Notes: generated from the sequence alone by a model not told the origin. 64,000 nucleotides of DNA from Malurus cyaneus samueli (GCA_009741485.1 CM019220.1:25857048-25921047), one strand, 5' to 3'. Positions 24,776 through 39,255 are shown, numbered from the stretch's first letter. Numbers and translations are program-made.

Positions 24776-25516
24776 AGAGGCTAATTTCGTGGAGCGCTCA
24801 CAAGTAGGGAGACACAGAAAAATAGCACCAGTACCTCTATTGAGAAATTAAGAACTTAATAATACACTGCGATTTTATTAGACAGGGGAGTGAGCATCAG
24901 AGGGCTGGAGGAGATACTTAGGATGGCTCAGAACAGAACAGTAACAAAGTCAAATCAGAAATAAAACACGTAGCATTGTGAGGCCATGCGCTGCATGGAG
25001 TCCTCTCAGACCGGGAAAGAACGAGCCCAGGGGGCCAAATGTTCCGAACTTGGAGACACTTACCTCACACGGGACAAAAAAGAGAGGGTGCAATAGCTGC
25101 TGAAAGGGGGCTATAACAGCTGCTGTTGTCCTTCCCACCTCATGTTCCTGTGCCTAGGAAGCAGTTTTGAGAGCCAGGGAGGGCCAAGGCAGAGCCGGGG
25201 TTTCAGCAGGAGGGCTGAGGCTGCAGAGACACAACACAAGGCTGTGCCTCGCTACTGTAATTAAACAGCGCACCTCGGCTTCTCCAGAGCTGCCTGGCTC
25301 AAAGCCTCACACACAAAAATATTTACATGAATAACAGACCCCTGAACGAACTAATCACAAGAAAAAATTAGAGTGAGACCTAAGCCCATGCTGGCTCTGA
25401 GCAGCACGTAGCTTTGCAAAGGGAACTGCCTCCCACTCCAATGCTGGATCTCACTGCTGTGCTTAATGACTGTAAATGTGTTAATTGAAATTCATGGGGG
25501 CTCTTTGATGCGTTGC

Positions 25517-25568
25517 TTTTTTTTTTTTCTTTTTTTTTTTCCTGCCTGTGAGATTACACACACACACA
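25517..25568. repeat. Poly-T run and short (AC)n
   Basis: Nearly pure T from 25517 to 25540 is followed by ACACACACACACA at 25556-25568. Both are short low-complexity tracts inside an intron. Confidence 0.85.
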
Positions 25569-28500
25569 ATACTCTATATACTGGAGTTCAGAAATAAGGT
25601 CAAATCCCGCAACTAGCCCAAGATTGTCCAAGACAACCTGCATGCAGAAGTCACAACACGTAAACATCTAAAATAAAGCTTCAGGCTGCTAGAGCACACA
25701 AACACACAGACTGGAGATGCTCAGTGTCAAGTGCATCCTCTCCCGAGGGCCCAACCTGTGACATCTTAAACCAATCTGATTTCCAGAAGGAATAAAATCT
25801 CTAGCCATATTATGAAAACTTCACATTAATTTTTTAATCTTCCCAGTTCAAAAGGAAGCAGAAATACCTGGGCTATGTTTCAAAGGATGTGGATACATTT
25901 CAGGACTTCATGGAGTTCTCATGTCTCCGTTCTACAAGTACCTTTTAGATTAACATATTTTGGGCCAAGTATTAGGGTTCATGGGGCCATGTGTTAAAGG
26001 GTTGTGTTATTAGACCAGGCAGTAGAGGAGATCACACAAGTGGATTTGTGCTTAAAAAGGTTTCTGGGCACCTCAAAAGGTTTTAAACCCAAAATGCAGC
26101 AGTACCACAGGAGAAGCCTACACACAGGTCTTTAGGCAACTGGTACTTTCTTGACTTGGAGCTTGAAATAGAGCACTTGACTGACTTCATGACCTCGTGG
26201 CCCAATGCCCCTTAGTCAACATTATTATCCATTGCCTATTGATGTATACGTGGCTGTTCAACAGCCACAACATTTTGTGAGCTACCCAGCAAATGACAAA
26301 CACCTTGTCCTGACTTTTTGCACAGTGGCAGTCAATGATGAGTGATTTTTGTCGACAGCTACCACATCCTATTACAGCTGGCAGCGAAACACCACTGGAT
26401 ACTCGCAGTACATCAGCACCCAGTGAAACAATGGCAAAACATCGCACCTCCAATCCCAGGATTTCCTAGACACACCTGCCTCTCCTACAAACACCTCCAG
26501 GGCACAAACCTGGAGCAGCCTGACACCTGCATCTACCTGCCACTTGTTTACAGCACTGTCAAATAAGCAGCAAGCACTGAGTATTCTACAAGTGCTCAGT
26601 TCCCCCTCAATCTTCCACAGCAAGCAGTGCTGAACATCAGATTATACACAAACCCTGAGGACTTCATCCATGCTACTGCTTGGCTATAAGTAAATGCAGC
26701 AGTCAAGAGAAAGTCTTCCTATCCGAACCCTGTCCAAGCACACAGCCAGAATCTAGAGTAAATCAGTAAATATCAGTGCTCAGGTACAGTATCTAAGGGG
26801 CTGAATCCTTATTTTACCTTCAGGAGGTTCTGCCTGCAGCCTGTTATTACTTTAATAGATGTTTCAATTTATTTTACAACTACTGGTGGCTCTGTTATAT
26901 AATATGACTCATTAGATTGTATTTATTTATTAACTGATCGGCAGAATTTTACAGATAAAACAATGTTTCAATCTGCCACCAGGGTTATAAATAAATAGGT
27001 GGCCTTTTAGTGCCAGAAGTTTAACAAACAAACAAACAAACTCCCGTTTCATTGGCACAGCCACAGAATTACTGAAATCTTCCAGATTGTCCAGATATTT
27101 GCAAGGCTCCTGCCACAATCTTGCAGCACCCATTAAAACAGAAAAAGCAAGAATCTTACACCCCATTTTTTTCCTTTGCAGCACAGAGGACCATTCACTT
27201 TAAAGGTTTGTATGTTGTATCTGTGTATGTGCAAAAAAACATGGAAAATTGATTCGTCTGTGTGAAAACATGCAAATAAATTATGCACCAAATCAAGGAA
27301 AACACAGATAGGGACATTAATGCTGCATATAGTTTTGAAACAGATGAAATTCATGGGTACTTGCTCCAATTCTGTGTCTCACAAAACCTATACTGCATTA
27401 CATAGAAGCTCTCCTCACATATTTCTCATGTTTAACTATTTCCCTCATTCACAGCTGGCAAAAGGAACATGACGCTCAATTTTTAGTTTACATTAATGGC
27501 AATGAAGCATTCAAATTTCCTTCACCACATATATTTGAAAAAATTTCCAGCACAAATTTAGTGCACTTAAGCTGTGAGGCCACTGACCTGGATGCACTAT
27601 TCAAGGCCCATGCCAACATGGCCCAGAAGATCCAGAACCCCACCATTGGTGGGATTCCCAGGAATTCTACATGGATTCTGAAACGTTTAAATAAAACGAA
27701 TAAAACTCTGTTTAGATTGCACTCTGGTGCTGAGATAAACTAACACAAACCAGGAAGTCCACAAAATAACCGAGGTTTTATCACCTGGCTGGCTTCAAAG
27801 TGACTTAAAAGCGGCCACGTTTACCATCACTTACTTTTAAAGGGGGAGAGTTCCTCCAAGGAATACCAGAGGTGACTCTGGAAAGGAGCCTCCACCCTGC
27901 AATGTTTCCCTGCTATCTGGATGTGGGTGGGAACTGGCTGAAGAAAGAGGTTAAACCTTAACTCTTGTAGCAGCTCTGTACTTTCCACTCCACTTCAGAC
28001 TTTAACATTATATAAAGTTGACTCGATAAGTGGAGTGTTAATTGGTTCACAAGGCAAACCTTCCAAGACGTGCTTGTTGGCTTCTCTTCATTTAACCCTG
28101 ACCCAGCAACAGAGTGAGCAGGAAAAATGAAAACAAGTCTAGGTGGGCCTGTTGTTCCTCCCTGCCCTGTCCTGTCCACTCCCTGTCAGTGCCACAGCTC
28201 AGCAGGAATGTCAGGAGGTGCCTGGAGATCCACACGTCATCGCAAGCACAGCTCCGACTGCAGGTGGGGAGGAACAGCTCCCAGGGACAGTGCAGGGTGT
28301 GCGTACTTTGGTGCAGATCAGGAATGCTGCTGGACAAACACTCCCTTCACAAGTGCTTTTGTTTGGGGGGTTTTGTTTCCTCTTTGGGTAAAACAAATGT
28401 AGATGTTGGGCCAGATTTGTCCATGGAAGCAATACCCTGAAGCCAGTTCCTATCGGCTGTGTGCACTTTGCATTTATTCCAAGCGCAGCCTCTCTGCTTA

Positions 28501-29635
28501 TCCTGCAGAAGCCCCTGAGCATTACAAAGACAACAGAATCTAAGAATTATTTGGAGGAGGCAGTGCCAAACAAAGTGCCACCAGGTATCCCATACTGTAT
28601 AAACAACAGGGAACAGAGAGAATACACCATGTTTAGCTTTCACTGTAACATTAGCTATGTTTTCTTCTACATCACATTACTGAGCAAGCCATTAACTCAT
28701 TTCTTCTCATGCTGTGGCAATGTGTTCCCCTGTTCCACTTACATGCTCCTGCCTGAGAAAAAGCATCTTTTAGCACCTGACATGTTCCAGTTTTATGTCT
28801 CATATTAGCAGGTAGGAAGAACACACTCCCTTCCTGTAAGTTTTCCCTTCTCTTGTCACTGTCAGAAACAAAGTTTTGGAAAGAGACTATTAAGACCAAG
28901 CTGTCATGAAGATAACAGCAACTTGGGAAAGAGTAATACTGACAGCTCCTCTTCTTTTCCCAACCACTGACGTCGGGAGTTTTCACTTATTTTGATCAAG
29001 GCCAAGAGCGAAGGGAATCTTGCCACCAAAAGCAGGTCAGGCTGTGAAACTAATAGGCTCCTTTGGGACAGGAAAATTGTTATTCACACTTTTCTAACTG
29101 CCCAAGAATCAGTGTGGCCCATGCCTTCGTGTTACCCTCATCAAGATCTGCTGTTCAGTTATGTGGTTTTGCCACGTCTTGCACCAGAGTCAAATGAGGT
29201 CAAACAGCAGGAGAGCTGTCTCCTTCCACCTGTGCAGCCTCCCATCTCCTCCTCTTGCTCTCTGCCTCACAACGTGCATATTTATCACCAATGATGCAGA
29301 GCAGCTCAAATCAGAAGTGGGACTGTTCTCACCTACACCAGTGGTCTTTACTGCTCCATGCTCAAAATTAACCATAGTATTTGGCAGGAGGAAGTCACGA
29401 CCATTTTGCAGGAAAAGATTCTCAGCACAACAAAAATTAACAGTAAAGGTATCTATTAAGGGAGATGGATCCTTGAAGAGAGGCATCTGAGATACTGGAC
29501 AGCTTTGTTCTGGCACAAACATTTACATTGTGTCTAGGTATGATATCGAAGCTACATTAATCTTTTGTGGGTAATCAAATTTTGCAATTCTTATTAGTCT
29601 CAATATTTTTCCTAGTTGCTTTTTTCTGGTGATTT

Positions 29636-29708
29636 TTTGTAGTTTTGGGTTTGGGTGGGGTTTTTTTTGTTTGTTTATTTGGGGGGGAATGGTATTTGTT
29701 TGTTTGTA
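29636..29708. repeat. G/T-rich low-complexity tract
   Basis: A plus-strand run of TTTTGGGTTTGGG, poly-T, TTTGTTTGTTTA and seven G, ending in TTTGTTTGTTTGT. It is intronic. The G runs are short and dispersed. Confidence 0.7.
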
Positions 29709-31683
29709 ATACAAAAAATAAGTAACAACAATTCCACAGTGCTTAAGTTACTTCTTAACACCCAGGATTTTTAAAGATTTGTTCAGTAGAGAGAATGAGT
29801 AAGAAGGAAAGATTTTGGGTTTTAGAATGTTTATTTTTTGTTGCAATTAGTTTTGCACTACAAGTCCTGGATAGATTCAGAAACTAATCGTGACTGAAAG
29901 GGAGGTAGACAAAACGAAAGAGAATTAAATATGGATGTGAAATTAGACCAAAAGGAAGAAAAAGAAAAGAAGGGAAGAAAAATCAAGTGCTTGGGCTGAA
30001 AGTAAAGACAGAAAAGCTGGACAACAGAAAATAGCTCTTTAAGCCTCCAGAAATACTTTAAAAAAAGATTTCCTGTAAAAGGAGGGAATTTAGGAAACTC
30101 TGAATATACTTAACTACATTCCTTGATGAAAAGAAAAAAAATCATACTGAAGGCTCTACGAGGCCCTTTGAAATAGGTGATTTCACCCAGAAGCCTGAAC
30201 CAAGAGTGAAAATATGTAAATTTTCTTGTTCCTCAATACCTGGGTCAAAATAAAAATACCTTAATAATTTTCTTACATCTATTCTTTTAATTTGTGTGGA
30301 AAGTCTTGTAACTGAGTCAGCAGATGGGAATTTAGGACATGTGGGTTCATTCCCACCTGTGACACTGCCTTTGTCAAGTCCTCTTTTGCTGGCCCTCTGG
30401 GTTCCTCCCCTGCAAAGGCAGCTGGACAATAAACTTTCCTCTCCTCTTGTCTTGGGTTGAACTCCAAAAAATGACTGTATCTCACCAAGAGTTACATATT
30501 ACCTGACAAAAAATGGCCCTTTCCCTTCTCTTCACCGAGGTGTGATCCTATCCCAGGGCCTGTATTCCAGCACTTCATGCTGATCAAGGCAGAAATCTTG
30601 TGCTTCTCCACCAGAACTGTACTTGCAACCTCTCAAAGTTGGCTCATTTTTAGCCCTTGGAACAAACTCACTGCTCATGGAAGACCACATGAACATAATG
30701 GATACATTTTTCACAATATAGCTAACATGGACATTTTACTATGGCACAGAAAAGTCCAACAAAGCACTTTTGCTGGTGGATGATTTATACTTGCAGCTGA
30801 GCAGCTTCATTTCAACATAAGACGCCAAAAATCAAGGCTTTGATGCTGCCTGATGGAAATATAGCTATGGATAGTGAGACACACCTGATCCTACAGCATT
30901 CCCAACACCAGTAGTTTCACCCCAATGCTTACATGATACTGTGCTTTCCTTTAGTTCCCAGCTCCTGGCGTCAGCTGACCAAAGAGGAAAAGTTAACTTG
31001 AATGTTTGCTCACTGACTCCCTTCCCACTCATGAAATAAACATTGCAAGGTAAATAAAAAGGCTAATTTATCACCTTGCACTCTTATTTGTAAGTATCTG
31101 TGATATGGGAATCCAGATTCACGATGTTTTAATTCCTGTAGTCAGAAACTCATCAATAGTGTAAACTGAGGAATTGTGGCAATATCCATGGAACTTATTC
31201 AGATTAGAAAAAACTACAGTTGATACTAAAACCTCAGTGAAAACCACATTCTATTTTCCTACTGGAAATTTTCCACTCTTCTGTTATTTCAAAATTCAGT
31301 GGAATTAAAACAGATTTTCTCCCTAAATGTTCTCCAACTTATGTCTTAAATAATTTCCCCATTCCACCCTGGTGTTTCATAGGAATAAAACTAATATTAT
31401 ATATGAATCACAGAATAAGGTGTCTCCCATAAAAGATATCACTCAGTTAAGAACACAGTCTAAGAGCACACTCAGTATGCATTTACAGTATGGGCTCCAT
31501 ACCCAGTACACCGACTGTATCAGTTTTTGTTTTCATAACCTATTCCTGACACCCAGCAAGAACTGGGAGTGCTGCTCCAGGATTTGGCAAGAAGGAACAG
31601 GCTGTGGATGAGCAGGTTTCTGTGACTCACCTACACGGATCAACAAGGAAAAATAAAAGGGAGAGGGTGGGGATTGCAAAGGG

Positions 31684-31710
31684 AAAAAAAAAAAAAGAGA
31701 GAGAGAGGAG
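31684..31710. repeat. Poly-A followed by (GA)n
   Basis: Thirteen A are followed by about six GA units on the plus strand, an intronic low-complexity tract. Confidence 0.85.
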
Positions 31711-32364
31711 TGACGTGTTCTTTTGGATGCGGTGTGTAATGCTGCTGGCAGACTGCCTGCTCCGGTGCCACAGAGTTCCAGACATGCCAGTCCAGCTGAC
31801 TCAGCTCTTTGGAAGAAGGAAAGGGAAGGGAGAAATTTCTCAAACATTTCTGATACCCGAGGGACAGGGATCCCTGGGCTCTACTCGAGGATCTTTGAAC
31901 CCTGCTCTCACACCAGGAACTTCAGTACTGTCCCCAGAGGGGTATTAGAGATGCCCACACGATAATCCTGTTCAGAACTGCTTATGTTTGTACTAAATCC
32001 TACCTCTGTGGTTGTTGGAAAATTCATCAGAACAGCTTTATCCCACAAACCAGAAATGTCAGGCCTTTTCTAGCCAAGGCTAACTGCTCTCAGACAAGAC
32101 ACTGTCTCCAAGGAAACGAGCAAAATGCAGGCACATGAAGGGTATCCAAGTGAGAGAGAGTCTATGGCCCATGTCAGTTTTCTATATAAAAATCTCCACA
32201 TCAGGTTCTCTGCAGTATATTTTTTGCGTGTGATGTATTTTTTGGAAGATTCTGAATCCCTTAAATCATCTAGGCTCTGGCTACCTGTAAGGCCAGCTCT
32301 ATTCCATGAGGACCTGTTAGGAACAGTCCCAGTCCTGTTTGGCTGGGGGAGACCCCATGCTGTA

Positions 32365-32469
32365 ATCAGAGTGGTTTGGGATGGAAAATCGTCTCATTCC
32401 AATCCCCCAGCCATGGGCAGGGACACCCTTTGCCAGACCATGTTGCTCGAAGCCCCATCCAGCTTTGCA
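32365..32469 (-). mobile_element. CR1 LINE 3' fragment, degenerate
   Basis: About 100 bases in minus orientation match the CR1 tail: GTGGTTTGGGATGGAAAATC, then CCAGCCATGGGCAGGGACAC and TTGCTCGAAGCCCCATCC. The terminal octamer repeats are lost. Confidence 0.8.
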
Positions 32470-34781
32470 CTCCAAATGAATGAGGCAGGAGGGAGAAAGC
32501 TGTACCTATTTCCTGGCAAAAAGAACCAGAACGCTGGCTAAGGCTTAGGCTGTCAAAGCCCCTAATTCTCATGGAAATCAAGCAGACCTCACTGCTTCTA
32601 AAGGTAAGAGCCACACTGAACTAGCCCCAAAATGAGCAGTGGGATGAGCCTGTCCCTCAAGTGTCTCAGAACACATGAGAACATTTATGCCTCTTGCTGC
32701 AAGAGAAGGAAAGGACATGTGCTTGGGGAGCACATTCCCCTAACAGAGAGAGGTGGCACCGATCACTTGCAGCACTTCCCAGAGGCAGAATGACTCTTGC
32801 ACCTTTGATACAAAGGGCCCAAACAAGCTGTAAGTAGAGGCTCTTCCAAAGGGATAGCTCTGTGCGCTTGGGCAGCGTCCCAGCCAGGTGCTCTTTGTCA
32901 AGGGTTCAATAGCCAGGGTTCTCCCTCCCACCTCAGCAGCATTTCTCCAGTTCAGGAATGAAGATAGAGATCTTGACTCGCTGTTGCAAGGCAGGGAGGG
33001 AACTTGGGGCACCCTGTCTGAAATCAACACAGCACAGTTATGCAAAACATGTGTGCAACTGGCATCTCTTGTGTAATCCTGGCTGCAATCAACCTCTCTA
33101 ACCACTCCAGAAAGGAAGGAGGGGCAGAGGGTGGAGAAAGTTCACACTTAGATCAAATAAAAAATGGGAAAATATCCAGAGAGCTTTAGTCAGGTAAAAA
33201 CACAGTTCCCTCTCATGGGAAACCTCCAGGACAAGTTTCCTTGAACTTCACACAGGGTTATAAATAGGAGGAGAGTCACAGAGAGTTCAGTACAGGCTCA
33301 CTGTGAAAAAATCTAGACATTCTCATTTTCCTTCTTGAGTGATATCCATCAATATCAAGCCAATTCATAATTACAGGCTGCTGAGAGCTTGGTAGAATAT
33401 ATCAGTAGCAGCTTTCCTCAACTCTGCTGTGGCGTGGGTTATGGGTTATTTTTGTCCCCCTTTAGTTTCTCTTGGCTTCCTTTTCAGATGGCAAAAATAC
33501 CTCTCTTACACCTTAAAACACTCATATGTTGTCAAAAATGCCAGGGGCGGTTCTCCATTTCACACTGCCCCGTAACACAGCTCTGAGATATCAATGAGAG
33601 AAGGCCTCACACCACTGGGGGTTCCAAGCTCAAATATTCTCAAGCTGAAAGGTTTCACAACCTCCTTCAAGAACTGACAAAAGCCAGCTCCAAATGCTGG
33701 GTCTCCTTTCCTCAGAAACAATATGCAGAAGCTTTTGCCCTTGAAAATCATTTTCTCAGGGGAAAAAAAGAACCCAACACTTGTTTCCTCCTTAGAGCTG
33801 CTGTGGTATTTGCTGCTCAGAGTATGTGCAAGAAGTGGTCTCAGTTTCGTGGAGACATGGCTTGGTCAAGTCAAAACCATGTTTGCATCTCAAGTGCACA
33901 GAAAAGTTCTCTGTCACCTCTTGGATCTCTGTCTGCAAAACCCACTGCAGATACCTCAGTGGCTGGCTCTGGAGCAGGCAGGCTCCTGAGGTGCTGTATC
34001 ATGTCCCTCAAGCTTATTCCGATGCAATGAGACACCCAACTCCCTGCACATGCAACACCTTAAATCCTGGCTTTGTACGTACATGTGTCAACTTGAGCAT
34101 AAAAATACTGGATTTCTGAAACAATCCCTGCTGACAAGGACAACCAGGCTTCTCTAGCTGCAACTGAAAGGAGCAAAGGACTACAGATCTTTAAATACCT
34201 GTGCTGCTAAACCCTCACCTGCCAGCCTGTCCATAGCAGTTCTGGTGCAGAAAGACAAGTGATGCACACAAAGCTACCTTGGTGTTTAGGTCCCTCAATC
34301 TGCAAATTGGGTCTCATGGGGATTTTCCTGTTTCATTTTCTCATCACTGAAAAACAGATAACAAGCAGGCAACAACTCATACCCGCTTCACACAGGTTTG
34401 GGGCTGATGGAATAGATAGGGGTTTTTAAAAGGAACGATGCAAAAATGGCAGGCTAAGTAGTAAGTCCTTTAGTATTATTAATAATCACCTTACTATTGT
34501 GTCTGAGATAATCACGCTGGTATCAGGGTCTAATACCTCAGTGGTTATGGTAACAATACAAAGTTATTATTCCCTCCACTTTGTAATTATCTCATTTCAC
34601 TATTGAACAAAGGCTAAGTAAAACTAAGGAGATCACGCACAGTGCTGTGCAGCAGGGGCACCAGCACCCCTGAGTGCTCTATGATGTACTTACACGACTG
34701 TCATTGCAGCAATGTGTGTGTGCCTTGCCATGATTCCTGCGTGCTGCCCTCCCACCATCTCAACTATGTGAAGAAGCGCTC

Positions 34782-34840
34782 TTTATTCCCATTTTACTGG
34801 CAAGCAACCAAGGCACAGATAAGGGTTAAGGGGTCTGCAT
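34782..34840 (-). mobile_element. Possible MIR-like SINE fragment
   Basis: TTTATTCCCATTTTACTGGC, then AAGGCACAGATAAGGGTTAAG, match the reverse-orientation MIR core (ATCCCCATTTTACAGATGAGG...CTGAGGCACAGAGAGGTTAAG). Only about 60 bases are recognisable. Confidence 0.5.
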
Positions 34841-35157
34841 CTGTATTGGACCATGTTTCCAAAGCATCAAATCACTCTAAAATTTAGGTTCCTAATAAAT
34901 GAGAGATTAAGAGTAGCAAAAACATTCAAAATTAGTAATAAAAAAGAGATGAGAAGATTGGAAGATAAAGACAGACTAGAACAGAATCAATGCTAGACAT
35001 AAGACTACAGCCCACTGTAGTGTAAACTGAGCACAGGAATTACTCACAGTCACAAAAGGTAGTGTTAAAAAGAGCAATAATCTGCACCAAAAGAAAGAAT
35101 AGTTAAGGTTAAATATCAGGATGAGAGTCACAGCTATAAAAAGCAGATAGGAAATGG

Positions 35158-35232
35158 AATTGTCTCCCTAGGGAGGCAACAGAGACATCTCTGGATGTTT
35201 AAAAAACAGGTTAGGCATGGTGTTTAGGAGGT
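35158..35232 (+). mobile_element. Old CR1-like fragment
   Basis: TGTCTCCCTAGGGAGGCAAC, then CATCTCTGGATGTTTAAAAA and AGGTTAGGCATGG resemble an internal 3' segment of older CR1 families (first TCTCCCTAGGGAGG, then TCCCTGGATGTGTTTAAGAA). The tail is missing, and the match is from memory. Confidence 0.5.
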
Positions 35233-38200
35233 CTGCTGCTCTATATGCAATCTTACCTCATTCATGCTTTTTTGATGCCAGTGAAATCCCACATATAGCA
35301 CTGTGGCAGAATAAAAGCCCAGAGAAAAAAGAAAAGTCACTGTCTTCTTTGCTGCTCCAGAACAGGATGGCTAGCCCAGGAACTGGCAGCACCCAGAAGT
35401 GGACAGGGGTCTGTCTGGTCTTCAAATTGTAGCCCAAAAACAAAGCCCAAATGCACTTTTTCTGGACTGATCATGATCCTACAGCACCTTTAAATCAAAG
35501 ATTTCTTTAAATTATGTTCTTTTCAGTGGCAATTTTGCTCTGTAGAAAAGGCCAAGCTTCTATATTGAGATAATTCTGAGCATAAAAGATAATATTTCCA
35601 TACAGCTGATACCAATATTTATTGCAGTAATGCTCTGGAGCTGAAGGGGACCTCTCCACTCCAAGGATCAGGTTCAGGTGGGGCTCCACAAAAGCATGGG
35701 ATACAAGAGGGCTCCACAGAGGATTAAATTTTAAACAAGGATCCCCAGGGGATAAAGCCCTGGCATGGCAAACTCCTACCCCTGTATACATTTTGAGCTT
35801 ATCTTCTAAAAACGAACACACAAATAAATGGAAAGCAGAATACCAGAGATTTTAGACTCTCCAGCAGGGAGTGAAGGCCCCTGGGTGCTGGAGGGACTAA
35901 TGAGAAGCAGAGCTGCTGCAGGATTGCACCACACGTGCTCACAGTGGTTTGGAACCCGCAGCCCGATAAGAAAAACCCAAAATGATTTTGTGACGAGGGT
36001 AATTCCACTGAGTTTAACTGAAAGAGCATAAGAAAACCGGAGAGGAAGAGCAGCTCTGGCTGATTAAATAGAGCTCTGTGTATCAGATCAACGGAATAAA
36101 TAGCCACCAGCTCATCACAACCGAGGGAAGACGCTGTTTGCTATTTGGAGAAATGGGATTTGTATGCAAAATATCCCCTTGCCTTTTTACAGACACATTT
36201 GATTTTTCACAAATAGAATCCTGTAGGTCCACTTTTAATTTTTTTCCTATTCATGAAGTGTTTGAGTCAGTACAGTTCAGAGTGTAATGAGAACTTCAGA
36301 TCACAAGATTCATCTAATTATTACATTCCCATCCTCAGAAACAGGGTTACAGAGTAGATACTGGGCCTTTTAAGAGTGGAGATGTTAATAGTGGCAAAAG
36401 TTCCCTCAAGATGAAACAGAGCAGTTTAAAACACTGACTCTTCATTATTCTTAATAATCATCCTTGCTGCTCTTTCAGTAATTCTCACTGGCTTTTGACA
36501 GCCGTGAACTCAGGCACAGCATTGTGTGTTCCAGCACTTGTTCATCCAATTTTTCAGCCAAACTGAATCACTCAGAGGTGAGACTCTCCCAAACATGTAT
36601 TGAGGCAGGCAGGTGATCAGGATTAGGGAACAGGTTCCTTCTACTTTTGAGCACAGTTACACACAGGGATAGAGCTCCTCAGCTCTGCCATCCAACTGCA
36701 GGCGGGTGGACACCTCAGATGGCTCACTGTCACCCAGGAAGGACTGACAGGGAAGTCCTCATGGACAAGTAGAGATGAGAAAGACAGGTTTGCAAACCAA
36801 CAAACATGGAAAGAGCTTCCATGAACACGGCATCTTCCTTTTTAATTATACATACCTTTTATCTTCCACAGTATACATGGTTTGCTAAGGTTGTGCTTTT
36901 GGGAGTTTTTGCTTAAGCCTTTCTTTTCAAAACAAATGCTCTATGCTTTTCTTTTGCGAATAAAATGGTACCATTAGTTCAGTGCTATTGAAAAGCTGGG
37001 CAGAAACAAACAATGTGCAGCAGCAACACAAGAGGAAGAGGGGGAAGAAAAATATTTGTTAAAAGCAAAAGAAGTGCGGGGGGACACTTTCTAAGCAGGA
37101 AAGAAGTAACTTGGAAGCAAATTTTAAAATGTATTGTGAGGACAATCTTCTGTGAAAAAATAATAATCTGACTACCCATTTTTTTTAGGAAGAAACAGAC
37201 AGTAAAACTGCTTTCATATATGAATAACACTTACATACTCCCACAGTAACGAAACATGACTGAAGCTGCCAAGTAAAAAGAAAAATCAGGAAATTCCAGA
37301 ATTCCTTAATGCAATGGATGGATGATTCTCGCTTCTGAATCTCTCCTGAGTTTTGTTTTCTCCTTAGCAAGTGATTCCATCCCTCATTTCTGACTTTCAG
37401 CCCAAGCTCTGCTCTGAAAACTGAGGTGCCTGTGTTTGCTATGGGCTCTTTCAGATTGTTCGTCACAGCAGCCTTGACTTCTTCAAGCACTGTCACAGAT
37501 TTATGGTTACAACACCTCCCCATTACAAGGGGAGGGCTGACTCAGACCCCATTTTAGACACAAGAGAAATCCATGCCAAAACATGATTGTGGAGTTTATG
37601 TACCCATCTAAGGGTGCCTGGCTTTTTGGTGTAAAACAACATCAGGCTGCCACATCTTTCAAAGTATAGAGGTCAACATCTGGGTGGCTTTAATCATCAG
37701 ACTGACCTGTCAGATCAGCATCCTTAAAACTTCTGGGGTTTGTCCATTTACTGCCTACAGCAGAATTTCTCTCATCTAGTTTGTCTTTGCCATTGTCTTG
37801 TGCAGTTCCAAAGAGGATGGAGAAGACAGGCATGTGTCAGGGTAAGATAGCAGCTACTCTGTGAATGCCATCAGCAGATTGGCTTTGCCTGGACATTTTT
37901 CCCTTTAAAACAGCAAAAGCCAAGCAAAGTGAAGCCAATCCCTGCTGGTTTGTCCAGTGCATCCTTCAGGAGGGGACTACCAACTTCTACCCTGGCACTC
38001 CAGAGCCTGTACTTACATTCCCATCCCGGAATCCCTCTCTGGCACCTCTCTTGTACTATCTGGGTTGTGGAACTATGGAGTTAATTCTGAAAACAACCCC
38101 TGAAAGCCCTGTAAATACCTTGAGGTTCATGCCCACTCTTACGGTAATTCTGTGCATGAATCTCTCCCCAGGCATTATCCCACTAATGTCCTGAAGGCAT

Positions 38201-38995
38201 CATTATATTCCTGAAATCAAAGCAGCTGCATGTGGGAGGAAAATACAGACATAAAGTTCATCAGAACTCCATATGTCCACAAAAGGTAAATAATCGCAGG
38301 AGTAAATCACTGCAAGATAAATCCTTAATTATTTAGGGCTAAACAGCAGTAGCAGCATTACAGATGAGAAGCAAGGTTTTGTTAACCACTCAGCCTGGGA
38401 ACACTTACACAGTAAGATACTATTCTGCACAAGAAGAGCAGGCAAAATGTAGATTGTGATGCTTAGGAACATTTTTAAATCAACAGGAAGTAATATTAAA
38501 AAATGTGAATAAACATCAATCCAAAGACAAAAAAAAAAAAAAGATGTAATTATTTTTAAGTTACTAGCAAGTACCAGCTATTTTAGATATCTCAGAAATG
38601 GTTCTGTTAATTTCTGTTTGCATTGATATTTCATTATTTTTTTACCTTTCCTGTTGTACTCCGTGAAAACTGCACGAAGCATAGGAAGAATTGACTAAAA
38701 ATCAGCAGTGAGATGTCACTAAGTGGTGACACAAGCAAAGTGCTTACAAATCCACAAATCAAACTAACTGAGAGAAAAAAATAAAACAGAATTCTTCAAT
38801 TCCTTTATTGTACAATTTGCCTTCCACAGTAGTTTAAAACCTTCTTGGGAAGGGGAAAAAATTAAGAGGTTTTGCTTTGGTATTTGATTTTATTTTTTTA
38901 TTAATAACACTCTTATTTACGGAGGAAAAGAATATACATACAACATTTAAACAGAAAAAAAAAGGAAATTGATGTTGCCTTTATGAAAACATGCA

Positions 38996-39080
38996 CCAGA
39001 TTCTCAGCTGGTATAAAACAGAAGTACTTTCTTTGCTTAGGGGATGTAATTCCAATCTCCATCAGCTGAGGATCTGATCT
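38996..39080. repeat. Old palindromic interspersed repeat, copy 3 (both arms)
   Basis: The left arm CAGATTCTCAGCTGG and the right arm ATCAGCTGAGGATCTGATC are near-perfect inverted copies at the two ends of an 85-base unit. The left arm shares 16 identical bases with copy 2. The interior is degenerate. It could be a MITE-like DNA transposon remnant; the family name is unknown to me. Confidence 0.5.
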
Positions 39081-39255
39081 AAAGAGCTTTCATCTTATAA
39101 AAATATATTCAGACTCACCTCAATTTAGACACTAAGTGTACCAGATTGAAACTGGTTTGAAGTCTCATATTTCAAAACAGTTTTCAACCTCTTCTTGCTA
39201 TATTTTATCCAATATTCTCTTTTCTGGTCAGAAGTAGCAGAAGATGCAAACACTG

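Noticed and set aside
27561..27743. Plus-strand frame with a hydrophilic, gene-like composition
   Set aside because: It is short and intronic, with no family resemblance or splice sites.
30449..30500. TGTCTTGGGTTGA, reminiscent of some avian LTR starts
   Set aside because: No matching second LTR, polyadenylation site or target duplication was seen; the similarity is too short.
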